Assembly (NCBI GenBank): GCA_013177935.1
Contig: JABLXZ010000003.1
Location: 1 to 64,000 of the forward strand
Reading direction: 5' to 3'
Length of the DNA stretch: 64,000 bases
Source: a candidate division WOR-3 bacterium
GTDB taxonomy: Bacteria > Hydrothermota > Tepidihabitantia > Tepidihabitantales > Tepidihabitantaceae
Every line of letters starts with the position of its first letter. The first letter of the stretch is position 1. The notes beneath the pieces are model-generated. The model saw nothing but the letters and a program-made list of their open reading frames with translations, searched no databases and was not told where the DNA came from. The position numbers and the translations under genes are program-made. Positions 43,729-51,360 of this stretch are shown here, piece after piece.

Positions 43729-44204
43729 AAAAGCCAGGGCACGGGGTCCGATTCCTTTTCCAGGCAGCGGTTGCCAGCGGGTTCTTTACCGGATACTTTC
43801 CGTTTGCCCCGGCGACAGTTACGAGTCTCTTTACATTACTTCCGGCTTATTTCCTTTCGCGTCAGCCTTTACTGGCGGCTGGGGTTATTGTTGTTATTTT
43901 CTTTCTGGGCGTCTTTCTGGCAGATGAACTGGAAAAGGTGTGGGGTAAAGACCCGGCAAGGGTTACCATTGACGAAATTGTCGGTACCTTTATCACCTTT
44001 TTCTTAAATCCGGTATCCTTTGCCGGGCTGGCGGTTGGTTTTGTTCTCTGGCGCGGGTTTGATATCCTGAAACTGCCCTTTATCAATCGGGTGCAGGATG
44101 TGCGGGGTGGCTGGGGTGTGATGCTGGACGATGTCCTTGCCGGCATCTGTGCCAATCTGATACTCAGGGCTTTAATTTTAATTATCCCGCAACTTGGGAT
44201 ATAA
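43692..44204 (+). CDS. pgpA: Phosphatidylglycerophosphatase A
   Basis: Removes phosphate from phosphatidylglycerol phosphate in membrane lipid synthesis. 170 residues with four hydrophobic segments and the PgpA signatures GYFPFAPATVTSL, VTIDEIVGTFI, WRGFDILKLPFI and GGWGVMLDDVLAGI, the last two carrying the conserved acidic residues. The start overlaps secF, so the gene belongs to the pdxJ-secDF operon. A GTG at 43692 is used; the first 20 residues are not conserved, so an internal start is possible. Confidence 0.92.
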   Translation: MGAEVPDPAPAVKKPGHGVRFLFQAAVASGFFTGYFPFAPATVTSLFTLLPAYFLSRQPLLAAGVIVVIFFLGVFLADELEKVWGKDPARVTIDEIVGTFITFFLNPVSFAGLAVGFVLWRGFDILKLPFINRVQDVRGGWGVMLDDVLAGICANLILRALILIIPQLGI

Positions 44205-44310
44205 CGATTCTTTAAAGCCGCTGATGATTGGAATGAACTTCAATGCCCTTCAATAGGAGTCAACTGCCGCGCCTGGGCTTAACCTGCTTAGGCTAATATT
44301 TATAACTACG

Positions 44311-45285
44311 CTATTTTGTTGGCTGCCAGATAACCTTTCCGTTTTTATCAATATACTTTGATTTACCTTCAGCTTCTACATACGCCAGTCCTTCCCGGAA
44401 ATCGTCACAATAATCAAACTGAGGTTGAATGACAAACTTACCGCTCTTGTCAATATAACCCTGTTTGAAACCAATACCGACAACCGCCAGTCCTTCTGAG
44501 AAACTTTTAGCATTATCAAACTGCGGCTCGATGACCAGGTTTCCACTTTTATCAATGTAGCCGTATTTGCCGCCAATTGCTACTGGCGCCAATCCTTCAG
44601 AGAAATCTCCTACATCATTAAACCGCGGTTCGATGACAACCTTGCCGCTTTTATCGATATACCCGTACTTGTCGTTCACTTCTACTCCGGCTAACCCTTC
44701 GTGGAAACTGCCGGCAAAAACAAACTGCGGTTCGATGACAACGCTGCCGTCTTCATCGATAAAACCCCATTTGTCGTTAATTTCAACTCCTGCCAATCCT
44801 TCGGTGAAACCCCAGGTTAAATCATACTGCGGAGTAACAACAATATTTCCGCTTTTATCAATATAGCCCCACTTGTCGCGAATTTTTACCGGTGCCCGAC
44901 CTTCGGAAAAAGTCCAGGCATCATCGAACTGCGGCTCAATAACAACTTTACCTTCTTTATCGATATACCCCTCCTTGCCGTCAATATCGACCGCGGCCAA
45001 TCCTTCGGTGAAACGTTCGGCATCGTCAAACTGCGGTTTGATGACAATTTTTCCGGACCTGTCAATAAAACCCAATTTGCCGTCAATTTCCACTCCCGCA
45101 AGCCCTTCGAAGAAATACATGGCATGATCAAACTGAGGTTTGATAACAACTTTGCCGGTTTTATCGATAAACCCATATTTGCCCTTAACCCGAATACGGT
45201 ACCTTCCGGATGGCTCGGTTTGAGTTTGTCCGAAAACCAGGGCGAAAATCGCAAGCAGGGTTATGAAAAGCACCAGCCTTTTCAT
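44311..45285 (-). CDS. Exported WG-repeat protein
   Basis: A 324-residue protein with a signal peptide (KRLVLFITLLAIFALVFG) and nine tandem WG repeats of about 33 residues, each with the pattern KxGYIDKSGKVVIxPQFDxAxxFxEGLAxV. WG repeats are thought to form beta-propeller-like or solenoid surfaces; no enzymatic residues are visible. The repeats are near-identical, which suggests recent expansion by duplication. A ribosome site GGAGGT and a promoter at 45328-45355 precede it. It is a single gene convergent with pgpA. Confidence 0.9.
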   Translation of the reverse strand: MKRLVLFITLLAIFALVFGQTQTEPSGRYRIRVKGKYGFIDKTGKVVIKPQFDHAMYFFEGLAGVEIDGKLGFIDRSGKIVIKPQFDDAERFTEGLAAVDIDGKEGYIDKEGKVVIEPQFDDAWTFSEGRAPVKIRDKWGYIDKSGNIVVTPQYDLTWGFTEGLAGVEINDKWGFIDEDGSVVIEPQFVFAGSFHEGLAGVEVNDKYGYIDKSGKVVIEPRFNDVGDFSEGLAPVAIGGKYGYIDKSGNLVIEPQFDNAKSFSEGLAVVGIGFKQGYIDKSGKFVIQPQFDYCDDFREGLAYVEAEGKSKYIDKNGKVIWQPTK

Positions 45286-45327
45286 AGTTTACCTCCGTTG
45301 TTTAAATCCTGCGAACCCAATGCGTAA

Positions 45328-45355
45328 ATTGTATTAATGAAAATGAACTGGTCAA
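45328..45355 (-). promoter_or_regulatory. Promoter of WG-repeat gene
   Basis: Minus strand TTGACC (45350-45355), 16-nt spacer, TACAAT (45328-45333), with a 42-nt leader and GGAGGT. Confidence 0.65.
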
Positions 45356-45561
45356 ATTTTACTGATGATACTGATGGCTATTCCGATAAATTTTTCTGTT
45401 TGACCGATTTTGGTTTCGGTGCTATTCTTGGCTGTGGTAGGAATGTGTGGAGCGCTCGAATATTTGGCGGAATGATAACGAATAGAAACCCAGCCTGCAA
45501 AATCTCCTCGCGTGGTGTTCGATGGTGGTTTTACAATGAACAGAAAATACTTTTCCAGAAT

Positions 45562-45656
45562 CCTTTACCTTTAATGGGTTGTGCAGGCTGATAATGAACA
45601 AAAAAGGCTTCCCAATTTCCTCCCCCTTTTATGGGGGAGGATTAAGGTGGGGGTGA
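45562..45656 (+). repeat. DUF559-associated palindromic repeat, copy A
   Basis: Starts CCTTTACCTTTAATG, continues through AAAAAGGCTTC to AATTTCC, then the hairpin TCCCCCTTTTATGGGGGA (45621-45638) and the tail GGATTAAGGTGGGGGTGA. It lies 54 nt before the DUF559 gene. Copies B and C repeat the same order. Confidence 0.85.
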
Positions 45657-45710
45657 AAAATAAGACTGGGTCCCGGAAGAAAAGAACAGATAAAAAGGCT
45701 TAGAGAAAAT

Positions 45711-46055
45711 ATGACCGAGGCAGAGAAGAGGTTATGGTTTCGGGTAAGGAACCGACAGCTTGGGGTAAAATTTCGAAGACAGCAGGCGATTGGAAATTAC
45801 ATTGTGGATTTTGTATGCTTTGAGAAAAAGTTAGTGATTGAACTTGATGGTGGTGAGCATTTTGAAAGTAGCAGGGATGAAGTAAGGGACCGGTCGTTGC
45901 AGAAGCAGGGGTATAAGGTATTAAGGTTCTGGAATAATGATGTGTTAAAGAATACGTTAAAGAATACAGAGGGTGTGATGCAGATAATAATGAAAGAAAT
46001 AACACCCTCCCCTTATTCCCCTCCCATCAAAGGGAGGGGATTTGAACGCCGATAA
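45711..46055 (+). CDS. DUF559 (Vsr-like) endonuclease-fold protein
   Basis: A 114-residue stand-alone protein with the DUF559 signature: MTEAEKRLWFRVRNRQL, KFRRQQAIGNYIVDFVC, LVIELDGGEH and GYKVLRFWNNDVL. D33, E44, D46 and H50 fit the Vsr/PD-(D/E)XK active site. Its target is unknown; the family occurs scattered in genomes beside repeats. The last residues (SPYSPPIKGRGFERR) are translated from an inverted copy of the neighbouring palindrome, so gene and repeat are fused. Upstream codons EQIKRLREN continue the family pattern, so a non-ATG upstream start is possible. No ribosome site is obvious. Confidence 0.85.
   Translation: MTEAEKRLWFRVRNRQLGVKFRRQQAIGNYIVDFVCFEKKLVIELDGGEHFESSRDEVRDRSLQKQGYKVLRFWNNDVLKNTLKNTEGVMQIIMKEITPSPYSPPIKGRGFERR
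46001..46046 (-). repeat. DUF559-associated palindromic repeat, inverted copy D
   Basis: Read on the minus strand it gives AAATCCCCTCCCTTTGATGG, then GAGGGGAATAAGGGGAGGGTG, a diverged version of copies A-C. It lies in the 3' end of the DUF559 gene, so that gene is bracketed by A and D in opposite orientation. Confidence 0.75.
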
Positions 46056-46133
46056 GCAACAAGATAGTATTGTGCTATACTTTAAAGGGATGGAATTTAA
46101 CGATTATGAATGGCAAGGTATTTTTCTAAATGT

Positions 46134-46222
46134 CCTTTACCTTTAATGAATGTCGCAATCACCAGAAATCAGACTTCAGAATTTCCTCCCCCTTTGATGG
46201 GGGAGGATTAAGGTGAAGGTGA
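46134..46222 (+). repeat. DUF559-associated palindromic repeat, copy B
   Basis: CCTTTACCTTTAATG at 46134, then TGTCGCAATCACCAGAAATC, AATTTCC, the hairpin TCCCCCTTTGATGGGGGA and GGATTAAGGTGAAGGTGA. It is a direct repeat of copy A, 572 nt further on. Confidence 0.85.
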
Positions 46223-46327
46223 TGTTTGGCGATATCCTTTCAGGAGCAGGTAATGGTTCTTTTTCTTCGAGCCAGTGGAACAAATTAGGGTGTGTTTTAA
46301 GGAATTGCTTTTATTCACCAGTTATCC

Positions 46328-46355
46328 TTGACACGATATCCGACAATGTTATACT
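46328..46355 (+). promoter_or_regulatory. Promoter of BamE-like lipoprotein gene
   Basis: TTGACA (46328-46333), 16-nt spacer, TATACT (46350-46355); a leader of about 45 nt with AGGAGG precedes the ATG at 46407. Confidence 0.75.
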
Positions 46356-46406
46356 GCTCCAGCAGTGATGTGAGCCATGAGATGCAATGTAAACCCAGGA
46401 GGAACG

Positions 46407-46829
46407 ATGTTAATACAATTAAAGTATATGTGGGTAATAGTGGCTTACTTTTTTCTTTCGTGCGTCCCATATGAGTATGTTCATCACACATCATTGCGCC
46501 AGTTGCGCCTTGGTATGACCACAGATGAAGTTGCCAAAGTTCTTGAAGGTAAATATGTCCGACGGGGAGCATATATGACTAACCAAGGTTACGCCGATGA
46601 GTTTTGGCAGGTTAGAGTCGCGGAAGATTATGCAAGCAGAAAACCCAAAGATAAGTCCGGAGACTACTCAGAAGGAACTTCAATATATTCCGAATCTAAG
46701 TGGTATTATTGGTTGGGGTTTCGTGACGGAAAATTAACTTGGTGGGGTCGCATCGGCGATTGGGGCACCAGCCAGAAAGAAGAAAAAATACAACTTAGAG
46801 TGTTATTCGAGGACAATGATAACCGGTAA
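46407..46829 (+). CDS. Small lipoprotein with BamE/SmpA-like motif
   Basis: A 140-residue lipoprotein: a signal ending FFLSC (about residue 18) and then LRQLRLGMTTDEVAKVLEGKY, the LxxGMTxxEVxxxLG pattern of the SmpA/OmlA (BamE) fold. The remainder is rich in aromatic residues (ESKWYYWLGFRDGKLTWWGR), as in the second strand-turn of that fold. The start is the ATG at 46407, with AGGAGGAACG before it, rather than 46377. Whether it works in the Bam complex is unknown; many solitary proteins share this fold. It lies between repeats B and C. Confidence 0.8.
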   Translation: MLIQLKYMWVIVAYFFLSCVPYEYVHHTSLRQLRLGMTTDEVAKVLEGKYVRRGAYMTNQGYADEFWQVRVAEDYASRKPKDKSGDYSEGTSIYSESKWYYWLGFRDGKLTWWGRIGDWGTSQKEEKIQLRVLFEDNDNR

Positions 46830-46872
46830 GTTTTGCTTGTACAGTTGATTTTATCTTATACATTCTTCGTTG

Positions 46873-46942
46873 TGTCGTAACTATTAGAAAAAGGCTTCAA
46901 AATTTTCTCCCCCTTTATGGGGGAGGATTAAGGTGGGGGTGA
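46873..46942 (+). repeat. DUF559-associated palindromic repeat, copy C
   Basis: TGTCGTAACTATTAGAAAAA, GGCTTCAAAATTTTC, the hairpin TCCCCCTTTATGGGGGA and GGATTAAGGTGGGGGTGA. A solo copy 40 nt before cinA. Confidence 0.85.
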
Positions 46943-46982
46943 TAGGATGGTGGGTTTAAATATAAAGAAAGGATATTGAGCG

Positions 46983-48212
46983 ATGGTTAGCAGAAGTTCA
47001 GAGGCAGTGATAGTAATTGTGGGCGATGAGGTGGTGGCGGGCAGGGTTGTGGATACAAATTCTGCGGTCATTGCCCGGGAACTGGCAAAGATTGGTATTG
47101 AAACAAAACAGGTGGTGCGGGTAAGAGATGATGAGGCGGCGATTAAAAGTGCGGTGGCGGGCGCACTGGTCAACGCCCGACTGATTTTTGTCTGCGGCGG
47201 GCTTGGTCCAACGCCGGATGACAAAACTTTGCAAGCGGTTGCGGAACTGATTGACCGGAAATTGACAGTTCATCAGGAGTGTTTAAAACGGATTGACCAA
47301 TTTTTCGAGGGGAAAGGCGTAAAGACTCCTAAACTGGCGCAACGGCAGGCGCTCATTATTGAGGGGGCAACCGTTTTTGAAAATCCAGTTGGTATGGTGC
47401 CGGGAACAGTGGTTGAGCATCAGGGCGGTATTCTTATTCTTTTGCCCGGGGTGCCCGAGGAACTTAAAGCCATCCTTGAAGGCGGGGTTATTCCTTATCT
47501 GAAAGAGCGGTTTTCAGCGGAAAGATTGACCGTTGCCCTTATCCGAACATTTGGCTTGATTGAGTCAAAGATTGCACCCAGGGTGAACCGGCTGGTTTGC
47601 CGCTATCCGGGTGTCAGGGTTGGTTACTACCCTTCGGTTCAGGGGTTGGACCTTTTGATTTCGGGTATAGATAAAAAGGCGGTAGAGGCTTGCGCCGCCA
47701 AGTTAAAGGAACTTTTAGGTGAGCGGGTTTATGCCGATGAGGAAAAAAGTCTTGAGGCGGTGGTAGGTGAGATTTTGCGCAAGAGGCAACTGACATTAAG
47801 CACTGCTGAGTCCTGTACCGGCGGTCTGGTGGGCGACATTTTAACCAATGTGCCGGGCAGTTCGGATTACTATCTGGGCGGTGTTGTTGCCTATTCCAAC
47901 CAGACAAAGATGGCGGTTCTGGGCGTGAAGGAGAAGACTTTGCAGAGTTATGGCGCGGTGAGTTCGCAAACGGTAAAGGAGATGGCAAAGGGTGTTTGCC
48001 GGGTTATTGGCAGCGACTGCGGGATTGCGATTTCCGGAATCGCTGGACCCGGTGGTGGCACAAAGGATAAGCCGGTTGGCTTGGTTTATATCGGTGTGGC
48101 GTTTAAGGGCAAGGTCAAGGTTGAAAGGCACATCTTCGCCGGGAACAGAAGGGTTATTAAAGAGCGTTCGGCGTATACCGCGCTTGACCTTTTGCGCCGG
48201 GTGCTAATGTAA
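46983..48212 (+). CDS. cinA: CinA-like protein (MoCF-type domain plus nicotinamide-nucleotide amidase)
   Basis: A 409-residue two-domain protein. The N-terminal molybdopterin-binding-like domain (IVIVGDEVVAGRVVDTNSAV, FVCGGLGPTPDDKTLQAVAE) is the COG1058 part, an ADP-ribose pyrophosphatase in characterised members. The C-terminal domain (STAESCTGGLVGDILTNVPG, ISGIAGPGGGTKDKPVGLVY) is the PncC-type NMN deamidase, which recycles pyridine nucleotides. Full length for CinA. The ATG follows AGAAAGGA. thpR begins 12 nt after the stop, a pairing also seen in other genomes. Confidence 0.95.
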   Translation: MVSRSSEAVIVIVGDEVVAGRVVDTNSAVIARELAKIGIETKQVVRVRDDEAAIKSAVAGALVNARLIFVCGGLGPTPDDKTLQAVAELIDRKLTVHQECLKRIDQFFEGKGVKTPKLAQRQALIIEGATVFENPVGMVPGTVVEHQGGILILLPGVPEELKAILEGGVIPYLKERFSAERLTVALIRTFGLIESKIAPRVNRLVCRYPGVRVGYYPSVQGLDLLISGIDKKAVEACAAKLKELLGERVYADEEKSLEAVVGEILRKRQLTLSTAESCTGGLVGDILTNVPGSSDYYLGGVVAYSNQTKMAVLGVKEKTLQSYGAVSSQTVKEMAKGVCRVIGSDCGIAISGIAGPGGGTKDKPVGLVYIGVAFKGKVKVERHIFAGNRRVIKERSAYTALDLLRRVLM

Positions 48213-48224
48213 AGGAGGCGAGCG

Positions 48225-48821
48225 GTGACCAACGATAAGCGGACAGCGGTTGAGGGCAAGAGCGAGGCGATTCGCTCGTTTGTTGCGGTGGATACGACAC
48301 CAGAGGTTAAGGCGGAGGTTTCTCAGCTTTTGAGCCGTTTGAAGGAGAAAGCCCGCTTTTCGGTTAAATGGGTGAAGCCGGAGCAGATGCACATCACCCT
48401 CGCATTTTTGGGTGAGGTCAGTCCAGAGTTTATTGAGAGGGCAAAGGTGGAGTTAAGGGCGGTGGCAGGTAGATTCAAGCCTTTTGCGTGCCGGCTTGAA
48501 GGGCTGGGCGCTTTTCCATCCGCGGCGAGGGCGCGGGTTTTGTGGGTAGGGCTGAAAACCGGTGAGCAGGAGTTAAAGGAGCTGCAGAGAGAGGTTTCCC
48601 GTACTCTTGCCCGGATTGGCTATGTGCCAGAGAAAAGACCGTTCAGCCCGCATTTGACCCTGGGAAGGTTGCGCGCGCCGGTGGATGTAAATTTTATAAA
48701 TGAAATGTCCTTTCAAAGTTCTGTTTTTCCTGTCGCCGGGATTGTCTTATTCCGTTCAACCTTGAAACCCGAAGGACCGGTCTATTCGGTGCTTGAGGAG
48801 TTTAGATTTGGCGCGGGATAA
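48225..48821 (+). CDS. thpR: RNA 2',3'-cyclic phosphodiesterase
   Basis: A member of the 2H phosphoesterase superfamily (formerly 2'-5' RNA ligase). The two catalytic HxTx motifs are HITLAFLGEV (around residue 50) and HLTLGRLR (around residue 145). 198 residues, slightly longer than usual because of a charged N-terminal extension (TNDKRTAVEGKSEA). The start is GTG with AAAGGAGG upstream. It is cotranscribed with cinA. Its stop abuts the convergent flavoprotein gene with no gap. Confidence 0.92.
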   Translation: MTNDKRTAVEGKSEAIRSFVAVDTTPEVKAEVSQLLSRLKEKARFSVKWVKPEQMHITLAFLGEVSPEFIERAKVELRAVAGRFKPFACRLEGLGAFPSAARARVLWVGLKTGEQELKELQREVSRTLARIGYVPEKRPFSPHLTLGRLRAPVDVNFINEMSFQSSVFPVAGIVLFRSTLKPEGPVYSVLEEFRFGAG

Positions 48822-49412
48822 TTAAACTTCCTTCTCGTGCCAGAGTCTCTTTGCCAGGAAGGCGATGTTCTCGCCCAGGTTTTTGAAGTTTCTTATCCCT
48901 TCTTCATCGTTGAGAATCTCGCCCGGTTTCATCCCGAACCCAAAGTTCCAGTAGGTTGAACCCGGGACAAACATCTCTTTGATAAGAAAGAAGTAGTTGA
49001 TTTCGGCAAATACGACATTGCCACCACCGCGGCGCACCGCCACAACCGCGGCACCAATCTTGTGCCGTAAAGGGTTGTTGTTTCTGCCCGCCACATAACC
49101 GGCGCGGTCAATCAAAGCCTTTGCCTCCGCGGTCATTGAACTGAAGTAAACCGGCGAGCCGATTAAAATGATGTCCGAGGAAAACATCTTATCAATCAAA
49201 GGGTTCATATCGTCGTCCCAGCCGTGACAACGCCGGTCCCGGATTTCGGCGCACTTGTTGCACGCCCGGCAGCCGTGCAGGTTCAAACCACCTACCTGGA
49301 CCAGTTCAGTTTCAATGCCCGCAGAACGCAGCTCTTCAAGGACGATGTTCAGCGCGAGAAATGTGTTGCCCTTTGGTCTGGGGCTGCAGTTAAACCCGGT
49401 TGCTTTGACCAT
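48822..49412 (-). CDS. Flavodoxin-like FMN reductase/iron-sulfur flavoprotein
   Basis: A 196-residue paralogue of the protein at 24211-24786. FNCSPRPKGNTFLALNIV binds the FMN phosphate; CRACNKCAEIRDRRC has the same C-x2-C-x2-C-x7-C spacing and is followed by DDDMNPLIDKMFSSDIILIG; SPVYFSSMTAEAKALIDRAG completes the flavin site. It may be an iron-sulfur flavoprotein or an NADPH:FMN reductase; the redox partner is unknown. AAAGGAG precedes the ATG. It is monocistronic and convergent with thpR. Confidence 0.88.
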   Translation of the reverse strand: MVKATGFNCSPRPKGNTFLALNIVLEELRSAGIETELVQVGGLNLHGCRACNKCAEIRDRRCHGWDDDMNPLIDKMFSSDIILIGSPVYFSSMTAEAKALIDRAGYVAGRNNNPLRHKIGAAVVAVRRGGGNVVFAEINYFFLIKEMFVPGSTYWNFGFGMKPGEILNDEEGIRNFKNLGENIAFLAKRLWHEKEV

Positions 49413-49668
49413 TATAACTCCTTTCCAGTTTCTGTTCAGGGTCAGCGGTATCGGAAACGGGTTTTATCCGGTTAATTCTCATTTCCTATCCTGATTACTA
49501 TCACTTTTACCTTAAAAACTGCCCGGGGTCAAGGAAATGTTTCTATACCGGCAGGCGTAACTTTCCCGAACGGGGTCGTATTATCGCCCATTTCGGTAAT
49601 GTCTTGATAAAATGTGAGTTGGATGATTGGATTTATCGCTGGTTCAGTGTAAGAGGGTGCTCTTGGAA

Positions 49669-49700
49669 CCGTTCCGGGAGCGGTTCCCGGAGTGGTTCGG
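49669..49700. repeat. GC-rich palindromic intergenic repeat, copy 2
   Basis: CCGTTCCGGGAGCGGTTCCC followed by GGAGTGGTTCGG; it aligns with 2777-2808. GGGAACCGCTCCC on the minus strand shows its self-complementary character. Confidence 0.5.
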
Positions 49701-49894
49701 CAAGCAACACGGTGAGCCCTTTCCAGGTTGGTAATCATCGGCATTAACGCACCGGTAACTCAATGGGTTAACTTGATTGATTTTCAGGGTAAGATAGTGA
49801 TAGTTGGCAAATTGAACTTAACCGGTAAATTAGAGTTCTGTTTCACCGCTAAACCGGACGCACCAGACACCAGTTATCCGGTTTTCAAATCCTC

Positions 49895-49922
49895 TTGACT
49901 TTCAAAGATAAAAGGGCATTAT
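49895..49922 (+). promoter_or_regulatory. Possible promoter of nfeD-SPFH operon
   Basis: TTGACT (49895-49900), 16-nt spacer, CATTAT (49917-49922); the overlapping TATAGT at 49920 with a 19-nt spacer is the alternative. Confidence 0.45.
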
Positions 49923-49956
49923 AGTTTGTAATGTTATTTATCAAATGGAGGCGGTT

Positions 49957-50397
49957 ATGGTTGGATTGAAGCCGGTGGTCTGGATTATAATTGGGTTGGT
50001 TCTCGCCGCACTGGAGATGGTTGTGCCCGGGCTGGTAATCATCTGGTTTGGAGTCGCAGCGGTTCTCACCGGTATTCTGGCATTTTTTATCCGTAATCCA
50101 TATTTCCAGTATGGGGCGTTTCTGTTTTTTTCCGGGTTGGGCGTGTTTCTGGCGCAGTGGATTGGCAAAAAGATTACCCGACCAGAACCTGAGCCGGTGG
50201 GCGCGTTGCGTTTAGCAGGTGCCACAGGCGTGGTTTTAGAGAAGATTGAGCCGGCGAAAATGGGCCGGATAAAGGTGCAGGGGGAAGAGTGGCGGGCAGA
50301 GGCAGAGGTGCCGCTCGAAGCCGGGGCAAAGGTCAAGGTGGTAAGAGTTGACGGTACCCATCTAATAGTTGAACCGTTAGAAGAAAGGAGGCAATGA
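49957..50397 (+). CDS. NfeD-like membrane protein
   Basis: A 146-residue short NfeD. Two membrane segments at the N terminus ([36 protein letters not shown], in two helices) and a further hydrophobic stretch precede a C-terminal OB-fold domain ([25 protein letters not shown]). Such proteins partner with SPFH proteins in membrane quality control. The ATG at 49957 is preferred over 49945 because GGAGG falls 5 nt before it. It overlaps the SPFH gene in an ATGA. Confidence 0.88.
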   Translation: MVGLKPVVWIIIGLVLAALEMVVPGLVIIWFGVAAVLTGILAFFIRNPYFQYGAFLFFSGLGVFLAQWIGKKITRPEPEPVGALRLAGATGVVLEKIEPAKMGRIKVQGEEWRAEAEVPLEAGAKVKVVRVDGTHLIVEPLEERRQ

Positions 50398-51311
50398 TGC
50401 CGGCACTGGTAATCATCGTTCTGATTTTTTTGTTTATCTGGGCGCTTTTAGGGTTGAAGATTGTGCGTCCGTATCAGCGGGGCGCGGTGGAAAGGCTGGG
50501 AAAGTATCAGCGGATGGTCCAGCCCGGTCTGAATTTTATCATTCCGTTTCTTGAGCGGCTGATTAAGGTTGATATGCGCGAGCAGGTGGTTGATGTGCCA
50601 CCGCAGGAGGTTATCACCAAGGATAATGCGACAGTGACGGTTGATGCGATTGTTTACTATGAGGTAACAGACCCGGTGAAAGTGCTTTACAATGTCGCCA
50701 ATTTCCGGCTGGCAACGATTAAGCTGGCGCAGACCAATCTGCGTAATGTGATTGGTGATTTGACCCTGGATGAGTCTTTGACCTCACGGGAAAGAATCAA
50801 TGCGAAGTTGCGCGATGTGCTGGATGAGGCAACCGATAAATGGGGCGCAAAGGTGACCCGGGTGGAGTTGCAGCGGATTGAGCCACCGAGCGATGTGACC
50901 GAGGCGATGCACCGGCAGATGAAGGCGGAGCGCGACCGTCGGGCAGTGGTGCTTGAAGCCGAAGGTATCAGGCAGGCGGCGATTCTGAAGGCGGAGGGTG
51001 AAAAGCAGGCAAGGATTCTTGAGGCCGAAGGGCAGGCGGGCGCAATTGAGCGGGTTGCCGATGCGGAGAAGTATAAGTTGCTGACCGTGGCAGAGGGTGA
51101 GGCGCAGGCGATTGAGCGGGTTTATTCAGCGATTCACAAAGGGAACCCGACCAAGGATTTAATCGCAATTAAGTATTTAGAGGCGCTGGCGAAGATGGCA
51201 GAGGGCAAGGCGACGAAGATGTTTGTGCCTTATGAGGCATCAGGGATTATGAGTGCGGTTGCGGTGATTGCCGAGGCTTTGAACGATAAGGCGGGGGAGG
51301 GTGAAAAGTAG
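50394..51311 (+). CDS. SPFH-domain slipin (paraslipin/QmcA-like)
   Basis: A 305-residue membrane-anchored protein with an N-terminal helix ([17 protein letters not shown]) and the SPFH domain: [40 protein letters not shown] and [19 protein letters not shown] long alpha-helical tail follows (about 190-260) rich in Ala and Glu ([20 protein letters not shown]), which builds oligomers. It is the usual partner of NfeD; the pair organises membrane microdomains or restrains proteases. Translation is coupled to nfeD by the 4-nt overlap. Confidence 0.93.
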   Translation: MMPALVIIVLIFLFIWALLGLKIVRPYQRGAVERLGKYQRMVQPGLNFIIPFLERLIKVDMREQVVDVPPQEVITKDNATVTVDAIVYYEVTDPVKVLYNVANFRLATIKLAQTNLRNVIGDLTLDESLTSRERINAKLRDVLDEATDKWGAKVTRVELQRIEPPSDVTEAMHRQMKAERDRRAVVLEAEGIRQAAILKAEGEKQARILEAEGQAGAIERVADAEKYKLLTVAEGEAQAIERVYSAIHKGNPTKDLIAIKYLEALAKMAEGKATKMFVPYEASGIMSAVAVIAEALNDKAGEGEK

Positions 51312-51360
51312 GCGTAGCAGCAGTTAGGCAACGGATTTCCCGGTTGCCGTTTCGGTTGAT

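Larger units (their letters stand above)
49413..49956. other. Gene-free region with GC-rich palindrome
   Basis: About 540 nt between divergent genes. It contains the palindrome at 49669-49700 and, close to nfeD, TTGACT with a possible -10. A minus-strand frame (49529-49744) lacks a ribosome site and recognisable sequence. I see no RNA gene. Confidence 0.55.

Noticed and set aside
45337-45591. 84-codon plus-strand frame before the DUF559 gene
   Set aside because: Starts within the promoter region of the WG-repeat gene, has no ribosome site, and its end runs into repeat copy A.
45562-46942. CRISPR array interpretation of the repeated hairpins
   Set aside because: Spacing is irregular (hundreds of nt), copies vary and genes lie between them; no cas genes are nearby.
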